A DNA stretch of 64,000 nucleotides from Flavivirga jejuensis (GTDB lineage Bacteria > Bacteroidota > Bacteroidia > Flavobacteriales > Flavobacteriaceae): positions 372,001 to 436,000 of the forward strand of contig NZ_JAUOEL010000003.1 of assembly GCF_030540765.1 (NCBI RefSeq), given 5' to 3'. The notes under the pieces were generated by a model that made no database searches, was not told where the DNA came from, and was given only the letters and a program-made list of their open reading frames with translations. Below are positions 54,748 through 63,770 of this stretch, piece after piece; the stretch's first letter is position 1; the number at the start of each line of letters is the position of its first letter. A program made the translations under genes and the position numbers.

Positions 54748-57334
54748 TATTTCATTTTTAGCAAAACACATAAAGCATTTCATAGCTGCATTACTTTTTG
54801 CAAGTAGCTTTAACATTCAAGGACAAGAATTACTATATAACGATGGTGAAAAATATACTTTGGGAGACATTTCTGTTTCTGGAAACACCTCGTTTAGTGA
54901 ACAAACAATAGTTGCTTATTCTGGTTTAAGAAAAGGAAAAGAAATTAAGATTCCTGGAGAAGATATTAGTGCAGCTATTAAAAAACTTTGGAACTCTAAA
55001 TTATTTAGTGATATAGAAATATATATAACTAAAATAGAAGATAATATTGCTCATTTAGAAATAAGACTATCCGATTTACCACAACTTAACGAGTTAAAAA
55101 TAAATGGTGTAAAAAAATCTAAAAAAGAAAAAATAATTGAAGAGAACAAACTAAAAAAGGGGACTAAAGTAACAGAAAATCTAAGGACTACGACTAAAAA
55201 CTTTTTAGAAAACAAATACAAAAAAGAAGGGTTTTTAAATTCTAAAATACATATTAATACCATAGATGTAAAAGATTCTATCGAAACGGCTCGTGTTAAT
55301 ATGGTGATTAACATTGATAAAGGCGAAAAAGTTAAAATTAAAGACATTGTTTTTAATGGCAATACTGTTTTAAGTGATAAAAAGCTTAGAAAAAGTATGA
55401 AAAGCACTAAAAAAATAAACCGTTTTAGAATCTTAAAACGCTCTAAATTTATTGATTCTGCCTATCAAGCAGATTTATCTAGCGTGATAGAAAAATACAA
55501 AGAGAATGGCTATAGAGATGCTCGTATTTTATCTGACAGCTTAATAGTTAACGATAATAAAACCATATCGCTTAAAATAGATGTAAATGAAGGTGAATTA
55601 TACACTTTTGGAGATATAACCTTTATTGGTAATACCATTTATACAAATGAGCAATTAGGCAGGTTATTACGTATTAGAAAAGGTGATACCTATAATGGGG
55701 TGTTATTACAAAAACGAATTGCAGACAACTCTAAACCAGACGCACAAGATATTACAAACCAATATCAAAACAATGGTTATTTATTTTCTACTATAAACCC
55801 AGTTGAGGTAAGTGCAGATAATAATGTTATTGATATGGAAATAAGGATATCGGAAGGTAAACCAGCTTACTTTAATAATGTAAGCATCTCTGGTAACGAT
55901 AAAACCAACGATCATGTTATATACAGAGAAATACGTACACGCCCAGGCCAATTATATAGTAAAGCCAATGTAGTGCGTACTATTAGAGAATTGGGTCAAT
56001 TAGGGTTTTTCGATGCCCAAGAACTTGTGCCAGATATTAAAAACCCAAATCCAACTGAAGGTACTGTAGATATAGACTACGTTGTTAAAGAAACAGGATC
56101 TAGTCAAATCGAATTACAAGGTGGTTATGGCGGTGGTGGCTTTATAGGTACACTTGGATTATCTTTTAACAATTTCTCCATAAAAGACATCTTTAAAAAA
56201 GACGCCTATAAACCTATTCCTATGGGAGATGGTCAAAAATTAGCGTTACGTTTACAAGCAAGTCGTTTTTATCAAACCTATAGTTTTTCATTTTCTGAAC
56301 CATGGCTAGGGGGAAAAAGACCTGTTCAATTTTCAGCATCATTATCACAAACTAAACAATTTCTATATAATTCACAAACTGGAAACGCAGATAAAAATAG
56401 AAGCTTTAATATCACTGGAATTACTTTTGGTTTAGCAAAACGCTTAACTGTTCCAGATGATTTCTTCACCTTATCTCAAGCTGTTAGTTTTCAACGTTAT
56501 GATTTAAATAATTATAACACGGGTCTATTTACTTTTGGTGATGGTTATTCAAACAATTTATCATATACTGTTGGTCTTAGTAGAAACAATACCAGTATAG
56601 ATCCTGTTTTTCCAACTGCAGGTTCAAGTTTTAGTGCAACCGCTAAGTTATCGCTTCCTTATTCTTTATTTAATGGGGTAGATTACGATGCGCTTGAAAA
56701 AGAACGTGACTCTAACAATGCGATAATATCAGATAATGATAGTTCTACTTTAGAGATAGAAGATGCCTCAGATAGAATTTCAGAAATAGATCAAGAGCGT
56801 TATAAATGGTTAGAATTTTATAAAGTAACCTTTAAAGGTGATTGGTATACTCAAATCGTAAAAGACTTGGTATTAAAACCAAGTGTGGAATTTGGCTTTT
56901 TAGGAGCTTACAATAACGCTAGAGGCGTTATTCCTTTCGAACGTTTCTTTCTTGGTGGTGATGGATTAGGAAACTACAGTTTAGACGGCAGAGAGGCTGT
57001 TCAATTACGTGGTTATCCAAACCAATCGTTATCAGATGCAGATGGTGGAACCATTTATAATAAATTTTCTTTAGAGCTTCGTTATCCTATAACATTAGCA
57101 GCTTCAGCAAAAATCTATGCATTAGGGTTCTTAGAAGGTGGGGCATCTTACAATAGTTTTACAGATTACAATCCTTTTAATGTGAATCGATCTGCTGGTC
57201 TAGGTATCCGTATTTTCATGCCTGCATTTGGATTATTAGGAATTGATTTTGGTCATCGTTTCGATGATATTCCAGGAAGTCCAGGATCCAGCAATAATTG
57301 GGAAACTCACTTCATTATTGGACAGCAGTTTTAA
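54731..57334 (+). CDS. bamA: Outer membrane protein assembly factor BamA
   Basis: 867 aa from the chosen start. BamA inserts beta-barrel proteins into the outer membrane. Five POTRA repeats occupy about residues 30-440 (YTLGDISVSGNTSFSEQTIV and VKIKDIVFNGNTVLSDKKLR show the repeat). The rest is the Omp85 barrel with FFLGGDGLGNYSLDGREAVQ and LRGYPNQSL (the conserved RGY). The frame has no ATG at a sensible place: an ATG at 54623 lies deep in uppS, so GTG 54731 (or TTG 54719) is chosen because a signal peptide (HFIAALLFASSFNIQGQ) follows. It overlaps uppS by 17 bp. Confidence 0.9.
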   Translation: MNNLANISFLAKHIKHFIAALLFASSFNIQGQELLYNDGEKYTLGDISVSGNTSFSEQTIVAYSGLRKGKEIKIPGEDISAAIKKLWNSKLFSDIEIYITKIEDNIAHLEIRLSDLPQLNELKINGVKKSKKEKIIEENKLKKGTKVTENLRTTTKNFLENKYKKEGFLNSKIHINTIDVKDSIETARVNMVINIDKGEKVKIKDIVFNGNTVLSDKKLRKSMKSTKKINRFRILKRSKFIDSAYQADLSSVIEKYKENGYRDARILSDSLIVNDNKTISLKIDVNEGELYTFGDITFIGNTIYTNEQLGRLLRIRKGDTYNGVLLQKRIADNSKPDAQDITNQYQNNGYLFSTINPVEVSADNNVIDMEIRISEGKPAYFNNVSISGNDKTNDHVIYREIRTRPGQLYSKANVVRTIRELGQLGFFDAQELVPDIKNPNPTEGTVDIDYVVKETGSSQIELQGGYGGGGFIGTLGLSFNNFSIKDIFKKDAYKPIPMGDGQKLALRLQASRFYQTYSFSFSEPWLGGKRPVQFSASLSQTKQFLYNSQTGNADKNRSFNITGITFGLAKRLTVPDDFFTLSQAVSFQRYDLNNYNTGLFTFGDGYSNNLSYTVGLSRNNTSIDPVFPTAGSSFSATAKLSLPYSLFNGVDYDALEKERDSNNAIISDNDSSTLEIEDASDRISEIDQERYKWLEFYKVTFKGDWYTQIVKDLVLKPSVEFGFLGAYNNARGVIPFERFFLGGDGLGNYSLDGREAVQLRGYPNQSLSDADGGTIYNKFSLELRYPITLAASAKIYALGFLEGGASYNSFTDYNPFNVNRSAGLGIRIFMPAFGLLGIDFGHRFDDIPGSPGSSNNWETHFIIGQQF

Positions 57335-57512
57335 GTTGAATATTTATTTTGGCACGATATTTTCTAATAACATTATAATGATTTGCATAAGAATTAAAAT
57401 TTTTAAGATTAAAATTCGTTAATTTTGGAGATATGATTCAAAAAAGACAGAAACAAAAAAAATCATTTGTCATTTTTAGAATTTATAAGTCAATAAATTA
57501 TAATACATACAG

Positions 57513-58484
57513 ATGAAAAATAAAGTTCTTTTTTTACTGACATTAGCTTTTATGATAGGTTTATCAATGCACGCACAACGTGGCGTAAGAATTGCCTACA
57601 TAGACACTGAGTATATTTTAGAAAATGTTCCAGAATACCAAGAAGCAATTGCACAATTAAATGCAAAAGCAGACAAATGGAAAAACGAAATTAGTACTAA
57701 ATTAGGAACTATTGATCAAAAGCGAAAAGCACTAAGTAACGAAAAAGCACTTTTAACAAAAGAGCTTATTGATGAAAGAGAAGAAGATATCACTTTTGAA
57801 GAAAATGAAATATTAGATTATCAACAAAAACGTTTTGGTCCTAATGGCGATTTGTTCATTCAAAGAAAACAATTAATGCAGCCTATCCAAGATCAAATTT
57901 TTGCAGCAATTCAGGAGCTGGCTTCAAGCAGAAAATATGATTTTATTTTTGATAAATCATTTGATTCTGGGATCTTGTTTTCTGCAAAACAATTCGATTT
58001 AAGCGACCAAATATTAAGAAGTATAACAAGAACTTCTAAACGTAAACAAGCAAAAACTAAAGCAGAACGCAGAGCCGCTAAAAAAGAAGAATTAGTTCCA
58101 GAAATTAATTATGAATTAGAAGCCCGTCAAAAAGCATTAGATGAGAAAAAAGCAGAACGAGAAAGTGCTTTTGAAAAACGTAGACAAGAAATTTTAGATG
58201 CTCGCGAAGCAAAGAAAAAAGAAGCTGAAGCTAGACGTCAAAAAATTATTGAGGATCGCGAAAAAGCAAAACAGGCAAAAATAGACGCTAGAAATAAAAC
58301 AACACAAGCGGCTACCAAGGAAGAAAACACAGAAAAAACTGATACAGCAAAAACTGAAGGAGAAACAAAAACTAAAGCGCAACTTGTTGAAGAAAATAGA
58401 CAAAAAAAATTAAAGGAAAGAGAAGCTAGAAAAAAACAAATTTTACAAGACCGTCAAAAAGCAAAAGACAGTTTAAATAATTAA
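57513..58484 (+). CDS. OmpH/Skp-family periplasmic chaperone with long charged tail
   Basis: 323 aa. It has a signal peptide (LLTLAFMIGLSMHAQ), then a normal OmpH/Skp part (RIAYIDTEYILENVPEYQEA, a coiled-coil helix, and the closing YDFIFDKSFDSGILFSAKQF around residue 155). After that come about 150 residues rich in Lys, Glu, Ala and Arg with the repeated text …EARKK/EARRQKI/EDREKAKQAK that must be a long helix. Skp chaperones escort barrel proteins to BamA, which is encoded 178 bp upstream. The tail roughly doubles the usual Skp length. Confidence 0.9.
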   Translation: MKNKVLFLLTLAFMIGLSMHAQRGVRIAYIDTEYILENVPEYQEAIAQLNAKADKWKNEISTKLGTIDQKRKALSNEKALLTKELIDEREEDITFEENEILDYQQKRFGPNGDLFIQRKQLMQPIQDQIFAAIQELASSRKYDFIFDKSFDSGILFSAKQFDLSDQILRSITRTSKRKQAKTKAERRAAKKEELVPEINYELEARQKALDEKKAERESAFEKRRQEILDAREAKKKEAEARRQKIIEDREKAKQAKIDARNKTTQAATKEENTEKTDTAKTEGETKTKAQLVEENRQKKLKEREARKKQILQDRQKAKDSLNN

Positions 58485-58513
58485 TAATTTATAACACACT
58501 AATACTATTAAAA

Positions 58514-59014
58514 ATGAAACAATTCAAAACTCTTTTATTAGCAACTGCATTAAGCATTGGAACTATAAGTTTTACACAAGCCCAAAGCAAAGTTGCTCAT
58601 ATAAATACTCAAGAATTAATAGCAGCTATGCCTGCAGCTAAAGCGGCACAATCTGAGCTTGAAGCTTTAGGTAAAACATATCAAACCGATATGCAAGCTA
58701 TGGCTACAGAGTACCAAAATACGGTTAAGCAATACGAAGCTGAAGCTAGTACAAAAACAGATGAAGAAAACCAAAAAAGAGGCTTAGAGTTACAAGAAAG
58801 TCAACAACGTATTCAACAATTTCAAGCTGATGCTCGACAAAATTTAGCAAAAAAAGAAGCAGAATTGTTTAAACCTATTCAGGAAGAAGCATTCGCAGCA
58901 ATAAATAAAGTTTCAAAAGCATTAGGTTACGAATATGTTTTAGAAAGAACAACATTAATTGTAGCTGATGGTAAAGATATTTTAGCCGATGTTAAAAAAG
59001 AATTAGGTTTATAG
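58514..59014 (+). CDS. OmpH/Skp-family periplasmic chaperone
   Basis: 166 aa, the normal Skp length. It has a signal peptide (LLLATALSIGTISFTQA), the start SKVAHINTQELIAAMPAAKA, a long coiled-coil middle rich in Glu and Gln, and the end ALGYEYVLERTTLIVADGKD followed by a short C-terminus. It lies 29 bp after the longer Skp-like gene, and the pair probably serves BamA together. It is the last gene of the run before a terminator. Confidence 0.93.
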   Translation: MKQFKTLLLATALSIGTISFTQAQSKVAHINTQELIAAMPAAKAAQSELEALGKTYQTDMQAMATEYQNTVKQYEAEASTKTDEENQKRGLELQESQQRIQQFQADARQNLAKKEAELFKPIQEEAFAAINKVSKALGYEYVLERTTLIVADGKDILADVKKELGL

Positions 59015-59039
59015 AAAATACACTATAAATAATTTACTT

Positions 59040-59068
59040 AAAAGCTGTCTCTACAAGGCAGCTTTTTT
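59040..59068 (+). terminator. Terminator after the second ompH
   Basis: 11-bp stem AAAAGCTGTCT/AGGCAGCTTTT (one G-T pair), 5-nt loop, T-run continuing to 59068. It closes the uppS-bamA-ompH run. Confidence 0.88.
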
Positions 59069-59177
59069 ATTAGTGATACTTTCGTTAAAGACCTTTTAAA
59101 TATATTTAACGAACTCGTGATAAGATCTAATAAATTATTCCAATTGAATTATTTACTTTTATGCGAATTATAGTTAT

Positions 59178-59957
59178 ATGAGCAAACAGCCTATTGGTAT
59201 TTTCGATTCTGGTGTTGGTGGCACTTCTATATGGAAAGAGATCCACACACTTTTACCAAATGAGAACACTATTTATTTAGCAGATAGTACTAATGCGCCT
59301 TATGGACAAAAAGGAAAAGAGGTCATTATTGATCTAAGTATAAAAAATACGGAGTACCTAATTAATAAAGGTTGTAAACTTATTGTTGTAGCCTGCAATA
59401 CAGCTACCACGAATGCTATAGATATTCTTCGGGATACGTACAACCTGCCATTTATTGGTATAGAACCAGCCATAAAACCTGCAGCCTTACAAACCCAAAA
59501 TAATGCTATTGGTATTTTAGCAACAAAAGGAACTTTAAGTAGTGCGTTATTCTCTAAAACATCTGGCATATTTGCCAGTAATATACATGTTATTGAGCAA
59601 GTTGGAGAAGGTATCGTAGAACTTATAGAAAATGGCAAATTATGGTCTAACGAAATGAAAACCCTTTTAAAAGATTATCTAAAACCGATGATCGATGCCA
59701 ATATAGATTATTTAGTTCTAGGCTGTACGCATTACCCCTATTTAATGCCCTTATTGGTTGAATTACTACCTAGCCATGTTAAAATTATTGATTCTGGTGA
59801 GGCAGTCGCAAGGCAAACAAAGGCGATCTTAAAGAAAAATAACTTATTAAATACAGAAACTACAAATAGCAAAAACTACTTTTACACGAATGCAGATCCT
59901 AGTATTATGCAATCTCTTTTAAATTCTAAATTTTTAGTAGAGTATTTGGACTTTTAA
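59178..59957 (+). CDS. murI: Glutamate racemase
   Basis: 259 aa. It converts L- to D-glutamate for peptidoglycan. The first motif is IGIFDSGVGGTSIWKEI, the first catalytic Cys is in LIVVACNTATTNAIDIL, and the second is in YLVLGCTHYPYLMPLL. Both Cys are present, so the enzyme should be active. Length and motif order are standard. It is a separate transcription unit from the ompH genes and converges on the gamma-carbonic anhydrase gene. Confidence 0.97.
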   Translation: MSKQPIGIFDSGVGGTSIWKEIHTLLPNENTIYLADSTNAPYGQKGKEVIIDLSIKNTEYLINKGCKLIVVACNTATTNAIDILRDTYNLPFIGIEPAIKPAALQTQNNAIGILATKGTLSSALFSKTSGIFASNIHVIEQVGEGIVELIENGKLWSNEMKTLLKDYLKPMIDANIDYLVLGCTHYPYLMPLLVELLPSHVKIIDSGEAVARQTKAILKKNNLLNTETTNSKNYFYTNADPSIMQSLLNSKFLVEYLDF

Positions 59958-59976
59958 TTAAAACTGTAATGTGTTA

Positions 59977-60492
59977 TTACTCTGTAAACCAACTCGAATA
60001 TTCAACATAGTTATTAGCAATTCTATCTATTTCACCAGAAATAAGTTCTTCACTAATATCTTTTACTTTTTTCGCAGGAACTCCCGCATAAATGCTCCCT
60101 GTTTCCACTCGAGTATTTTTAGTAACTACGGCTCCAGCGGCTATAATACTATTACTTTCTACTACACACCCATCCATTATAATACTCCCCATGCCTACTA
60201 AAACATTATCATGAATCGTGCAACCATGTACAAGGGCATTATGACCAATAGACACATTATTACCAATAGTGGTTGCGGTAGCTTTATATGTACCATGTAT
60301 TACAGCACCATCCTGCACATTTACTTTATGACCCATTGTAATGTAATTTACATCACCTCTAACAACGGCACTAAACCAAATGCTACATTGATTCCCCATT
60401 GTAACTTCCCCTACTATGGTAGCATTCTCTGCAATAAAACAATCGTTTGGTATTTGGGGTGATTTTCCTTTTACTGGTAATATTACTGGCAT
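59977..60492 (-). CDS. Gamma-carbonic anhydrase family hexapeptide-repeat protein
   Basis: 171 aa with a left-handed beta-helix of hexapeptide repeats (NATIVGEVTMGNQCSIWFSA, VVRGDVNYITMGHKVNVQDG, VSIGHNALVHGCTIHDNVLV). The His residues in GHKV…HG and GHNALVHG match the zinc-binding set of YrdA/PaaY-type proteins. Whether it hydrates CO2 or only binds metal is not settled for this subgroup. Its start is 18 bp downstream of a TTTCCGC/GCGGAAA hairpin. Confidence 0.93.
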   Translation of the reverse strand: MPVILPVKGKSPQIPNDCFIAENATIVGEVTMGNQCSIWFSAVVRGDVNYITMGHKVNVQDGAVIHGTYKATATTIGNNVSIGHNALVHGCTIHDNVLVGMGSIIMDGCVVESNSIIAAGAVVTKNTRVETGSIYAGVPAKKVKDISEELISGEIDRIANNYVEYSSWFTE

Positions 60493-60510
60493 AACTATAT
60501 CTATTTTTCA

Positions 60511-60528
60511 TTTCCGCAAAAGCGGAAA
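60511..60528 (-). repeat. TTTCCGC/GCGGAAA leader hairpin before the gamma-carbonic anhydrase
   Basis: TTTCCGC-AAAA-GCGGAAA, 7-bp stem, 18 bp upstream of the ATG at 60492, followed towards the gene by TGAAAAA. Third copy of this element, same orientation. A second, weaker hairpin ATTCCTGCC…GGAAT follows at about 60562-60581. Confidence 0.7.
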
Positions 60529-60582
60529 TCTTTCGTTTAAAATTCTAAATTGAACATTGAGATTCCTGCCTGCATAGGAATA

Positions 60583-61317
60583 CTATTTAAAATATGACAA
60601 TAAATCTGATTTTCTTGAGGCGGATACCATAACTTCTTTTCCGTTACTAAGTACCACACTTCCTCCTTTTCCTTTTACATATTTTACAACTTCGTTTACA
60701 TTGACTAAATACGATTTATGTACACGTGCAAAACTACTATTGTTTAAAGCATCTTCAAAATACTTAAGTGTTTTACTTACCAATTTCTTTTTATTTGTGT
60801 TAAGATAGATTTCTGTATAATTATCATCTGCTTTGCAGTATAAAATATCAGACGTATTTATAACTTCAAAACCATCTAATTGCGGAATAGTTATTTTTCC
60901 ATTCACACTATTTGTTTTTGGAATAAGTACCTGGTCTTGAAGCGCTTCTTCTTTTGTTTTAATTTCAGTAACATAATCAACCGCTTTTATAAGTTCATCG
61001 ATAGAAATCGGTTTCATTAAATAATAAGACGCGTGGGCATTTAAAGCATCTATAGCATAATGATTATAAGCAGTTACAAAGACGGTTTCGAAATTAATAT
61101 CGCCTACCTTATCTAATAAATCAAAAGCGTTACCATAGGGCATTTCTACATCTAAAAACACGAGATCTAAATCATTATTCCGAATAAGCACTAAAGCTTC
61201 TTCTACATTCTCAGCTTCTCCTAAAACTGTTACATTTGGACAATATTTTTTGAGATAATTCTTTAAAATATCTCTGCTTGTTTCTTCGTCTTCGACTATG
61301 ATGGAATTTAGTTTCAT
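60583..61317 (-). CDS. LytTR-family response regulator
   Basis: 244 aa. The receiver domain (residues 1-120) has the acidic pocket in IIVEDEETSRDIL, the phospho-acceptor Asp in LVFLDVEMPYGNAF, and the Lys in YYLMKPISIDEL. The C-terminal LytTR DNA-binding domain has ILYCKADDNYTEIYLNTNKK and FARVHKSYLVNVNEVVKYVK. The start at 61317 is chosen (MKLNSIIVEDEET); an upstream ATG at 61338 adds seven residues. It follows its kinase by 68 bp on the same strand. Confidence 0.94.
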   Translation of the reverse strand: MKLNSIIVEDEETSRDILKNYLKKYCPNVTVLGEAENVEEALVLIRNNDLDLVFLDVEMPYGNAFDLLDKVGDINFETVFVTAYNHYAIDALNAHASYYLMKPISIDELIKAVDYVTEIKTKEEALQDQVLIPKTNSVNGKITIPQLDGFEVINTSDILYCKADDNYTEIYLNTNKKKLVSKTLKYFEDALNNSSFARVHKSYLVNVNEVVKYVKGKGGSVVLSNGKEVMVSASRKSDLLSYFK

Positions 61318-61385
61318 ATACTTTATAGTTGGAATCAAGAAGATGGAAGCTAGAAGTCATTTCTTCAAACTTCACAATCCATACT

Positions 61386-63560
61386 TCAATCTTTTTTTAA
61401 CATTACAACAACTTTGGTTCCCACATCTTCTTCATCTTGAAAATCATCAACAAACACATTTACTTTATCCTTATACATCTCGTTTAAAATAGAAACACGC
61501 TTTTTAATATTCCCCATCCCCTTTGAGTTTTGCTTTTGTTGGTGTGTCGTTTTTAAATCTTTTGATTTTTGTCTCCCAATGCCATCATCTGTAATGGTAA
61601 TTTTTATTTCGTCTAATTCAGTTTGAGTAACCCCTATCTCTAGATGTCCCTTTGTTTTTTTATAACGTAACCCATGCCATACTGCATTTTCAATATATGG
61701 TTGTAACAACATAGGTGGTATTACAAAATCCTGTACATGGACACTTTCATGAATATTAATACTATAATCAAACTTATCTTGAAACCTAAAATGTTCTAAT
61801 TTCGTGTATAATTCTAATAGTTCGATCTCTTTTTCCAGTGGAATAAAATCCTCTTCACTATTCTCTAAAACGGCACGCATTAACAATGAAAAATCAGTGA
61901 GATATCTATTAGCTGTACGCTCGTCATTTGATGCGATAAAACTATTTACAGAGTTTAACGCATTAAATATAAAATGGGGATTCATTTGACTACGTAAGCT
62001 TTTTAATGCTAATAGATTATTAGCTAATCGTTGTTGTTTAATATACTTAAACATTAAAAAAGCAGTTACTAATAACAATAAAAGTCCTCCTATAAGCGAA
62101 TAAATAATTAATTTCTGTCGTTTAGCTTCTTCAGTAGTCAGTTGAAATTTACTCTCAGTCAAAGCTCTATCACTTTCCAGACTTAAGATTCTATTTTGTT
62201 TACTAACGATATCTTTACTAAACCTTGCTGCTTGCGATATTTCTTGCTCTTTTTTAGAATAGAGTTTATCTACCAAATCAACATAACTTTGATAAGCAAT
62301 TAGCGCTTTATCAAACTGTCCTGCATCTCTATAGATTTCAGATAATCTTCTGGTAGCGTCTTTCTGTACAATAAGATCTTCTTTACTGTCTGCCTCTTCA
62401 ATACTCTTTTCAAGATAAGGAATCGCACTATTATAGTCCTTTTGAAGCGCAAACGCTTTACCTATATGATAGTTTTGTTTTTGTGATGTTAAAGCGCTTT
62501 CATTATCTAAAACAGAATCGTTCTCTATATCTTTTATATCTACTAAAGCTTCTTTTCGTAATTGAATCTCATCTAAATAATTACTTCTATTACTTTGAAA
62601 ATCGGCAACCTTAATTTTCTCTTCAACAGCGCGTCTTTTATTTTCTGTATTCGCCAACCTCATAGAAGTCTTAAAATACCCTTCCGCTTTTTGAGACTCT
62701 CCTTTTGCGTTATAAACTTGAGCAATCTTAGAGTTTAAATCGGTTATTTTGGGCGTTATTAAATGCTTTTGAGCAACTGCTAACCCAGTTTCATAAGTAT
62801 CAATTGAAACCTGGTAAGCCTTGGTTGAAAAATAAACATCACCAATACCTTCGTATAGTTGAACCAATTCCCAGTTAGATAATTCCTTTTTATTAATTTC
62901 GTTATAGGTCTCTATACTTTCTTGGTAGTTGCTATTTTGCTTATACGCAGCTGCCAATTTTAATTTAACACCATTGGCCTCTTGGTTTTGATCACTTATT
63001 CTATAATTAAAGACCGCCAGATCATATTGTTTCCAAAACATATAGATATCTCCTAAAACCTCATATGCTTCGGCATTTTCTTTTACAGAATTACTTTCAA
63101 CAAATGCCGATTCAATAAATTGAAGACTACGTTTCGCATCCTCTTTTAAATATGTTTCAGCAGAGTCTATTAATGATTTAAACTGATTGGAATTGGACCT
63201 CAAAAGTTTTTTCTTCTTATATTCAGTTTCTTCTTTATTAGACTCTACCTTAACTACAATACGTTCATTACTTTGAATTGTATAATATACTGTTTCAAAA
63301 TCTTTGTATCTTATTGTAAGTTCATCCCCTTTTTTAGCTTGAATTCTAAAATTACCAAAATAATCTGTTGTGGTATAAGCACCTCCATTAATTTCAATAT
63401 TTACATTCGGAATAGGATCGCGTGTGTCACTTTCAATCACAGAGCCCCTTACCGTGAATCTTGGCTCTTGATCTATAGATTTACTATATACTTGTGCAGA
63501 CATAAATGTTGTACTAAGCATAATGCATAAAAACCATATGTGTTTAACTACTATTCGCAT
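61386..63560 (-). CDS. LytS-type sensor histidine kinase with TPR and carboxypeptidase-regulatory-like domains
   Basis: 724 aa. It has a signal peptide (FLCIMLSTTFMSAQ), a carboxypeptidase-regulatory-like domain at about 34-110 (FTVRGSVIESDTRDPIPNVN), TPR repeats from about 125 to 440 (periplasmic), and a membrane helix near 480-505 (IIYSLIGGLLLLLVTAFLMF). A His_kinase domain has the phospho-acceptor H529 in QMNPHFIFNALNSVNSFI. The ATPase part shows VIPPMLLQPYIENAVWHGLR and ITITDDGIG. It would phosphorylate the LytTR regulator encoded next. The signal sensed is unknown. Confidence 0.93.
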   Translation of the reverse strand: MRIVVKHIWFLCIMLSTTFMSAQVYSKSIDQEPRFTVRGSVIESDTRDPIPNVNIEINGGAYTTTDYFGNFRIQAKKGDELTIRYKDFETVYYTIQSNERIVVKVESNKEETEYKKKKLLRSNSNQFKSLIDSAETYLKEDAKRSLQFIESAFVESNSVKENAEAYEVLGDIYMFWKQYDLAVFNYRISDQNQEANGVKLKLAAAYKQNSNYQESIETYNEINKKELSNWELVQLYEGIGDVYFSTKAYQVSIDTYETGLAVAQKHLITPKITDLNSKIAQVYNAKGESQKAEGYFKTSMRLANTENKRRAVEEKIKVADFQSNRSNYLDEIQLRKEALVDIKDIENDSVLDNESALTSQKQNYHIGKAFALQKDYNSAIPYLEKSIEEADSKEDLIVQKDATRRLSEIYRDAGQFDKALIAYQSYVDLVDKLYSKKEQEISQAARFSKDIVSKQNRILSLESDRALTESKFQLTTEEAKRQKLIIYSLIGGLLLLLVTAFLMFKYIKQQRLANNLLALKSLRSQMNPHFIFNALNSVNSFIASNDERTANRYLTDFSLLMRAVLENSEEDFIPLEKEIELLELYTKLEHFRFQDKFDYSINIHESVHVQDFVIPPMLLQPYIENAVWHGLRYKKTKGHLEIGVTQTELDEIKITITDDGIGRQKSKDLKTTHQQKQNSKGMGNIKKRVSILNEMYKDKVNVFVDDFQDEEDVGTKVVVMLKKD

Positions 63561-63770
63561 GATTTATTTTAGAGTAGATAAACTTACGCACTTTCATTGG
63601 TATAATAAAATGGTGGTTTTACAAATTTGCATCTTTTTAATACGAAAAAGAGGTTGTTACACATTTAAAAGCACGCTTTACTCAATCAAACGTGCGCTTT
63701 ACTCATTCTATTTTTTTTAAGAACTAAGTTGAATATAGATTTACAGTGTTAATCAGAAAACAATAATCTT

